Source: NVTR01 sp036479015 (GTDB taxonomy: Bacteria > Pseudomonadota > Alphaproteobacteria > Rhodobacterales > Rhodobacteraceae). Taken from it: a stretch of 64,000 bases of DNA. The translations under genes were made by a program, and so were the position numbers. The notes under the pieces were generated by a model. The model was not told where the DNA came from and ran no database searches. It saw only the letters and a list, made by a program, of their open reading frames with translations. The stretch is taken from positions 1 through 64,000 of the forward strand of contig JAZGFB010000045.1 in NCBI GenBank assembly GCA_036479015.1, written 5' to 3'. Each line of letters starts with the position of its first letter. The stretch's first letter is position 1. Below are positions 59,296-64,000 of this stretch, one piece after another.

Positions 59296-60583
59296 ATATT
59301 CAGGCTGGGGCCGCGCGTTAACTGCGCGCAGCGAAATGGCACGACCCGAAAGGCAATCTGCGCTTTTGGCGGTCAGCGGCCAGGGCCCTGCCATTGGCCA
59401 ATGCCGTTCCTACGGGGATGCCGCGCTAAATGACGGTGGCCGGGCGATTGATATGACCCGCCTTACCCGCATACTGGATTTCGATAAGAAAACCGGGGTT
59501 GTGGCAGTTGAAGCTGGTGCGGCCATTGGTGAGCTGGGGCGAATATTTGCCCCAACTGGTTGGATCCCACCGGTTATGCCGGGCACTGGCTTTGCCACTG
59601 TGGGGGGCTGTATTGCCAATGATGTGCATGGCAAAAATCACCATGTCGTTGGTTCATTTGGTCAACATATCACCGAAATAACGCTGCTGGTGAACGGTAA
59701 ACCCAAACTGATCACATTGGACAAAAACGCCGACCTGTTTCGCGCAACTGTCGGCGGCTTGGGCCAGACCGGCATTATCGCCAGCGCCAAAATTCAGCTG
59801 ATGCCCTGCAAGGGCGACATGATGGTCCTGACCGAACGCCGGGTTGATAGCTGGGACGAATTCCTGTCGGTGTTGGACACATCTTCAGCCGATTACAATG
59901 TCGGCTGGATTGACGCCACCGCCACCGGTGACAATCTGGGCCGGGGTATTTTAGAAGAGGGCGAAATCACATCTGGCGTTTCCCCCACATCAGGCAAGTC
60001 ACGCGAAGTGCCGTTTAATGCCCCCCATTGGGCGCTGTCTGCCCCGATTGTGCGCCTGTTTAATGCCGCTTATTTCCGCCGCGTCCCTGCCACCGGGCGC
60101 ACCAGCGTCAAACCAATTTCCGAACCATTTTTCCCGCTGGATAAAATTCATAACTGGAACCGGCTTTATGGCAAACGCGGCTTTCATCAGTTTCAATGCG
60201 TGGTGCCGGTGGATCAGGCCCCTGCCCTGCGAAAGATGCTGGATATGATCGCCAATTCAGGCCTTGCCTCGCCACTGGCGGTTCTAAAGCGTATGGGCGA
60301 CGGGCGCGCCGGGTATATGTCTTTCCCGATGGAAGGCTACACATTGGCCGTGGATTTTCCGAACCGGCCCCGGGCCGTGTCGCTGATCGCGCAGCTGGAA
60401 CGTATGACCAGCGACGCCGCAGGGCGCATATATTTCGCAAAAGATGCAACATGCAGCGCCGAGCAGGCCCGCGCCATGTACCCAGAGCATGAAAAATGGC
60501 TAAAAGCCGTGAGCAAAGCCGACCCCGACGCGGCTATGACAACAGACTTAATACGACGGTTAAAGCTTAGGGACGCAAAATGA
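59276..60583 (+). CDS. DprE1-like FAD oxidase (decaprenylphosphoryl-ribose 2-oxidase type)
   Basis: A 435-residue FAD_binding_4 oxidoreductase resembling mycobacterial DprE1, which oxidises decaprenylphosphoryl-ribose at C2 as the first half of its epimerisation to arabinose. The match is strongest at G-C-I-A-N-D-V-H-G-K-N-H-H-V-V-G-S-F-G-Q-H, corresponding to the D-x-H-G-K-N-H-H-x-x-G-S-F-G-x-H FAD motif, and at F-R-A-T-V-G-G-L-G-Q-T-G-I-I. The C-terminal K-D-A-T-C-S-A-E-Q-A-R-A-M-Y-P mirrors the family's end. Followed by an SDR that overlaps its stop (ATGA), matching the DprE1–DprE2 order. Confidence 0.88.
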   Translation: MRWKTTEYSGWGRALTARSEMARPERQSALLAVSGQGPAIGQCRSYGDAALNDGGRAIDMTRLTRILDFDKKTGVVAVEAGAAIGELGRIFAPTGWIPPVMPGTGFATVGGCIANDVHGKNHHVVGSFGQHITEITLLVNGKPKLITLDKNADLFRATVGGLGQTGIIASAKIQLMPCKGDMMVLTERRVDSWDEFLSVLDTSSADYNVGWIDATATGDNLGRGILEEGEITSGVSPTSGKSREVPFNAPHWALSAPIVRLFNAAYFRRVPATGRTSVKPISEPFFPLDKIHNWNRLYGKRGFHQFQCVVPVDQAPALRKMLDMIANSGLASPLAVLKRMGDGRAGYMSFPMEGYTLAVDFPNRPRAVSLIAQLERMTSDAAGRIYFAKDATCSAEQARAMYPEHEKWLKAVSKADPDAAMTTDLIRRLKLRDAK

Positions 60584-61317
60584 CAAATACCTGGATCATA
60601 CTTGGTGCGACATCTTCAATGGCGCGCGCTTTTGCCCGCGCGGTATCCCTACAAGGCGATGGTGTACTGTTGGCCGGGCGCGATATGGCTGACATCACGC
60701 AAACCGCGTCCGATTGCCTGGCCCATGGCGCACGGATCGCCGAGCCAGTGAAATTTGACGCCCGTGATGCGTCTGGCTTTGGGGCCATTATCAAACGCGC
60801 CCAATCTGAAGACGGCCAAATAAACGCCATTGTTTTCGTCGGCTCAATGCCGACACAGGATGAAATTGACCAGGACCCGGCGCTGATCGAGGGCACCGTG
60901 ATCGACAATTACGCCGGCCCGGCCCGGTTCTTGCAAATGCTGGCACCTGTGCTGGAAGAACGCGGCAGCGGCACGGTTGTTGGTGTTGGTTCTGTTGCGG
61001 GGGATCGCGGGCGCATTGGCAACTATGTCTATGGCTCTGCCAAGGCAGGGTTTCACACCTATCTGGCCGGTCTGCGCAATCGTTTGACCCGATCAGGTGG
61101 CCATGTGGTGACGGTAAAACCGGGTTTTGTCGACACGGCGATGACCTGGGGGATCGAAGGAATGTTCCTGGTGGCCAAGCCTGAAAAGGTGGCCGAAGAC
61201 ATTCTTAAAGCTGTCAAAAAGAAAAAGAACACGATCTACACACCGTTCTTTTGGCGCTATATCATGCTGATCATCATCCATATCCCGGAATTCATCTTTA
61301 AAAAGCTGTCAGTCTAA
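60580..61317 (+). CDS. DprE2-like short-chain dehydrogenase
   Basis: A 245-residue SDR, the likely keto-reductase partner of the preceding oxidase, completing the epimerisation of decaprenylphosphoryl-ribose to arabinose. The cofactor motif is L-G-A-T-S-S-M-A-R-A (8–17), and the active site is G-S-V-A-G-D-R-G with N-Y-V-Y-G-S-A-K-A-G (Tyr-x-x-x-Lys). The C-terminal K-K-K-K-N-T-I-Y-T-P-F-F-W-R-Y and the hydrophobic I-M-L-I-I-I-H-I-P tail are typical of DprE2-type SDRs and suggest membrane association. Translationally coupled by ATGA overlap (60580–60583). Confidence 0.86.
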   Translation: MTNTWIILGATSSMARAFARAVSLQGDGVLLAGRDMADITQTASDCLAHGARIAEPVKFDARDASGFGAIIKRAQSEDGQINAIVFVGSMPTQDEIDQDPALIEGTVIDNYAGPARFLQMLAPVLEERGSGTVVGVGSVAGDRGRIGNYVYGSAKAGFHTYLAGLRNRLTRSGGHVVTVKPGFVDTAMTWGIEGMFLVAKPEKVAEDILKAVKKKKNTIYTPFFWRYIMLIIIHIPEFIFKKLSV

Positions 61318-61337
61318 CCCCGGCTTGGCGCGGCGGC

Positions 61338-62762
61338 CTATACCGTCCACTGCCCGGCTGCGAAAAGCATCAAAGACAGCGTCAATAGCAGCAGGCCGAT
61401 ACCGCGTTTGTCACGCAGGGCAAAAACGATCGGATCATAATCTTGCTTGCCGAAATACCCCAGCCGCAGCATACGCACCAGCCACATGGCTATGGGGATC
61501 ATAGCGACCCACAATATCCAGCGGGTCGGGTATAATAATTGCGCCTGCTCGGTCATGGTATAGGCAAAAAAGATAGCCAGCGCCCCGACAGTTCCGATCC
61601 AGGCCACATTCAGCAAATCCCCCCTGTCAGCGCGCCCGTAACCGCGCCCGGGCAACTTATCGTTACCTGTGGCCAAGGTCAGTTCAGTCATCCGTTTGAC
61701 GCAGCCCAATGTGATGAACACCGGAAAAATGAACACAAGCATGAAAATTGAAACATCCAGGCTGCCTGCGGCGGCCCCAGCGACGACCCGCAAAGTGTAT
61801 AATGTTGCTAACATGGCAATATCGATCCAGCGCAGACGCTTCAAACGCAGCGAATAGGCCAGCGACAACACCATATAAAGCGCCACAACCAGAAAAAACC
61901 ACAGCCCCAGATAAGCGCCAATTGCCAAAGCGATCACCCCAAGCGCGCCCCCGGCGATCATTCCAACCCGAATGGGGACTGCCCCACTGGCATAGGGACG
62001 CTTGTGTTTGGTTGCGTGCAAACGGTCCGCCTCAAGATCAAGCAAATCGTTGACAGTATATATAGACGACGCGGCCGCCGAAAACGCGACCATCCCCAAA
62101 ACCACCACCAGCAGCGTGTCTAACGAAAAGTCATGCGCGGCAAGCATTGGCAATAACAGCAATACATTTTTAACATACTGGTGGGGCCTAAGCGCGCGCC
62201 CCAGATCGCGCCAGGCCCAGTCACCGCCAAATTCCGTGACGGTTTTACCTTGGCCAGCCATATCTTTGCGAATGGCCGGATGCTGGCCAACGATTAAGAC
62301 GTCTTCTGAGACCTCCCAGATCGGTATATCAACGGTTTCATTGCCAGCGTAATCAAACCCCTGGTGCCCATAACGCGCCACCAACCCGGCGGCTTTTTTG
62401 GCGCCCTTCATGTTTGTCTTGCCATCTGAAGCCAGAATATCCGCAGATAAACCGTGGGTCTCTGCCAAGTTTTTGACCAGAGTTTCATCCGATGCCGAGG
62501 CAAGGATAATGTCGCGACCCACTGCTTTTTGCGTTTCAACATATTGTAAAAGCTCAGCATTTACCGGAAGCAGATCAATGCGCATATCAGCCAGATCAAC
62601 CAGTTCCCGCTTAAGCACCGCCGGGTTGGTAATATGCTTAAATGAGGTCGCAAGCGTTGCAAGCGGATGTTTGCCAAGTGCTGCCCAAAAACATTCGAAC
62701 AACATATCTGTTTTCAAAAACGTACCATCGACGTCCAGAACCAGCGGCTTTTTCAGTGTCAT
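61338..62762 (-). CDS. HAD–UbiA fusion, DPPR synthase-like prenyltransferase
   Basis: A 474-residue fusion. Residues 1–200 are a HAD-type phosphatase (D-V-D-G-T-F-L-K-T-D, catalytic Asp10, with A-S-A-S-D-E as motif II). Residues 205–474 are a UbiA membrane domain with about eight helices and the N-D-L-L-D-L-E-A-D-R-L-H motif, then K-H-K-R-P-Y-A-S-G, the pattern of decaprenyl-phosphate phosphoribosyltransferases such as Rv3806c. The N-terminal domain could remove the 5'-phosphate from the product, which in mycobacteria is done by a separate phosphatase. Convergent with the DprE-like pair; the lytic transglycosylase gene lies directly upstream. Confidence 0.86.
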   Translation of the reverse strand: MTLKKPLVLDVDGTFLKTDMLFECFWAALGKHPLATLATSFKHITNPAVLKRELVDLADMRIDLLPVNAELLQYVETQKAVGRDIILASASDETLVKNLAETHGLSADILASDGKTNMKGAKKAAGLVARYGHQGFDYAGNETVDIPIWEVSEDVLIVGQHPAIRKDMAGQGKTVTEFGGDWAWRDLGRALRPHQYVKNVLLLLPMLAAHDFSLDTLLVVVLGMVAFSAAASSIYTVNDLLDLEADRLHATKHKRPYASGAVPIRVGMIAGGALGVIALAIGAYLGLWFFLVVALYMVLSLAYSLRLKRLRWIDIAMLATLYTLRVVAGAAAGSLDVSIFMLVFIFPVFITLGCVKRMTELTLATGNDKLPGRGYGRADRGDLLNVAWIGTVGALAIFFAYTMTEQAQLLYPTRWILWVAMIPIAMWLVRMLRLGYFGKQDYDPIVFALRDKRGIGLLLLTLSLMLFAAGQWTV

Positions 62763-63578
62763 TTAATTTCGCGCCTCTTGTATAGCAAACACGCATCCGT
62801 CAGATGCCAATTCAGGTGTGGTTTGACACAAAGCACGGGCCACAGTCCATGCTGCCAGAACTTTTGGCACATATGCCCTGGTTTCTGGGAAGTCAGGGAC
62901 ACCACCGCGTGACTTTACCGCATTCTCACCAGCGTTATACGCCGCCAGCACAAAAACCGGGTCGTTGTTGAATTCATGCATCAACCAATTCAAATAGGCG
63001 ACCCCACCGCGGATATTGTCGGCGGCATCGCCCGTGTTGGTAACCCCAAATCGTTCAGCTGTGGCTGGCATCAGCTGCATCAGACCCTGGGCACCTGCTG
63101 AACTAAGCGCATCAATATTACCGCTGCTTTCAACCCCCATGACCGCCAATACAAGTGCCGGTGAAACATCTGTTCCGATGGTGGCCAGTAATATGTCGTT
63201 GCCAAATTTTTGCGCCAATGACTGCATGAACTGCAGCCGTGGCCCCTGCAAACCATTTTTCTGCCCCTCATTGGTCAGATGATTAACCGCCCGCTCCAAA
63301 CGTCCGCCACTGGCATCTTCCAGCTTTGGCGAAACATGATCCCAGAACCAGGAATATTCTGTAACACTTGGTTTGGGGGTTTGTGGCAGCGCCGGAACCG
63401 GCGGCGGTGGCTTTTGGCTTGGGTCTATTTGAATGGTTATCAGGTCACCTGTTCCAGCCCCTGGCACTGTGACCCGCCGAAAGGTAAAGTCAGGGAATGG
63501 TGCGGGTTCGTCAGCATAAACCGCACCGGGCAGCTGCGTGTAGATCAACAGCGACAGAACAAATAATCTGCGTTTCAT
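62763..63578 (-). CDS. Lytic transglycosylase (SLT domain)
   Basis: A 271-residue periplasmic enzyme with a signal peptide (L-F-V-L-S-L-L-I-Y-T-Q-L-P-G-A-V-Y-A). It cleaves peptidoglycan to 1,6-anhydromuropeptides. A Pro-rich linker (P-P-P-P-V-P-A-L-P) precedes the SLT domain, with catalytic Glu150 in V-M-G-V-E-S-S-G-N, then A-G-A-Q-G-L-M-Q-L-M-P-A-T (about 161–173) and A-Y-N-A-G-E-N-A-V. The stop is immediately before the start of the HAD–UbiA gene, so they are probably one operon. C-terminal Cys pair may form a disulfide. Confidence 0.92.
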   Translation of the reverse strand: MKRRLFVLSLLIYTQLPGAVYADEPAPFPDFTFRRVTVPGAGTGDLITIQIDPSQKPPPPVPALPQTPKPSVTEYSWFWDHVSPKLEDASGGRLERAVNHLTNEGQKNGLQGPRLQFMQSLAQKFGNDILLATIGTDVSPALVLAVMGVESSGNIDALSSAGAQGLMQLMPATAERFGVTNTGDAADNIRGGVAYLNWLMHEFNNDPVFVLAAYNAGENAVKSRGGVPDFPETRAYVPKVLAAWTVARALCQTTPELASDGCVFAIQEARN

Positions 63579-63953
63579 TAAAGTGCTACCTGCCTAGATT
63601 ATTTTTTATTACTTTTCGCAAAAATACGCCCGACAATCCAGACATCTGTTCTCAAACAAGCTAAAATCCTAGATTATTTGGTGCTATTGTTCGCGTTTGT
63701 TGATCAATAGAGTCGCCACAAAAATACAATTTCCCCTTATTTATATGATTAAAATGGCAGTCTTGGCAGGTTTATTAACTGTTTACAAAATTACCCGACT
63801 GACGCCGCACTCTTGCCCCATTCTGACGGCCTATTAGCGGCATACCAAGTTGCCGAACGGGCTTGGAGAAAAAGATCAACTCTAACCTACCTACCTTAAC
63901 GAATAACATCACTAAGACGTATACTGCGTCGCAACCCAATCTGGAGAAATACT
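63579..63953. other. AT-rich divergent intergenic region
   Basis: About 375 bases without a gene. It lies between the divergent lytic transglycosylase and pilin-like genes. A TATACT at 63920–63925 could be the -10 of the pilin gene, but no good -35 stands at the right distance. A run of T/A-rich sequence (63600–63780) upstream of the transglycosylase may hold its promoter. No palindrome of the window's repeat families is present. Confidence 0.4.
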
Positions 63954-64000
63954 ATGACACTTATTAACTTTATCAATGACGAAGACGGCGCCGTAACAGT
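63954..64000 (+). CDS. Flp-type IVb pilin-like protein (partial, start only)
   Basis: The last bases encode M-T-L-I-N-F-I-N-D-E-D-G-A-V-T-V, preceded by a good GGAGAAA Shine-Dalgarno. The D-E-D-G-A-V-T-V segment followed by the window edge matches the start of small Flp-family pilins of Rhodobacterales, which are processed by a prepilin peptidase and assemble into tight-adherence pili. Only 15 complete codons are visible, so this is a suggestion. Confidence 0.5.
   Translation, partial: MTLINFINDEDGAVT

Overview
The window looks like a chromosomal segment of an alphaproteobacterium of the order Rhodobacterales. The evidence is gene content and order: a coxB–ctaB–small ORF–ctaG–coxC–SURF1–thrC–M16 peptidase–acetyltransferase run beside a divergent tldD, then dprA and topA; a class I lysyl-tRNA synthetase; lysC followed by ptsP; and an NDUFS4-like complex I protein. 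Assignments come from reading translations and motifs, with no database search. No tRNA, rRNA or CRISPR array was seen.

Layout. 1–480: the right end of an IS3-family element and disrupted DNA. 484–7.4 kb: NDUFS4-like protein, uvrB, a nuclease-like gene broken by an in-frame TGA, a 25-residue lipoprotein, an SLC13 anion transporter and a HugZ-like protein. 7.4–15.8 kb: a large right-handed beta-helix protein, lysS, a TerB-like protein, a DUF2330 protein, dacB and nadD. 15.9–17.6 kb: a cobalt-type nitrile hydratase operon. 17.7–21.1 kb: an aldo/keto reductase, a secreted protein of unknown function and ettA. 21.1–22.9 kb: an AT-richer accessory segment with a 68-residue protein, an ImmA/IrrE-like degenerate metalloprotease and a REP-associated tyrosine transposase (RAYT) flanked by its palindromes. 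23–31.9 kb: small proteins, GST, a DsrC/TusE-family protein, murQ, an acyl-CoA synthetase/panE pair, waaA, Nudix, DUF1178 and SDR genes. 32–41.7 kb: lysC, ptsP, a sulfotransferase, a flavin reductase, a SulP transporter, mtnP and apt. 41.7–51.1 kb: a long minus-strand run ending in the cytochrome c oxidase assembly genes. 51.2–58.2 kb: tldD, dprA, topA and a two-subunit CoA transferase. 58.3–63.6 kb: a DprE1/DprE2/phosphoribosyl-transferase-like set that resembles the mycobacterial decaprenylphosphoryl-arabinose pathway, with a flippase-like membrane protein and a lytic transglycosylase. The window ends inside a probable Flp-type pilin gene.

Most of the segment is housekeeping. The points most worth a second look are the decaprenylphosphoryl-arabinose-like cluster, the AT-rich pair of unknown genes beside the RAYT/REP unit, a two-part intergenic repeat found at six or seven gene ends, a DsrC-family protein with its conserved cysteine in the reverse of the TusE arrangement, and the beta-helix protein, which could be a phage- or gene-transfer-agent-like spike.
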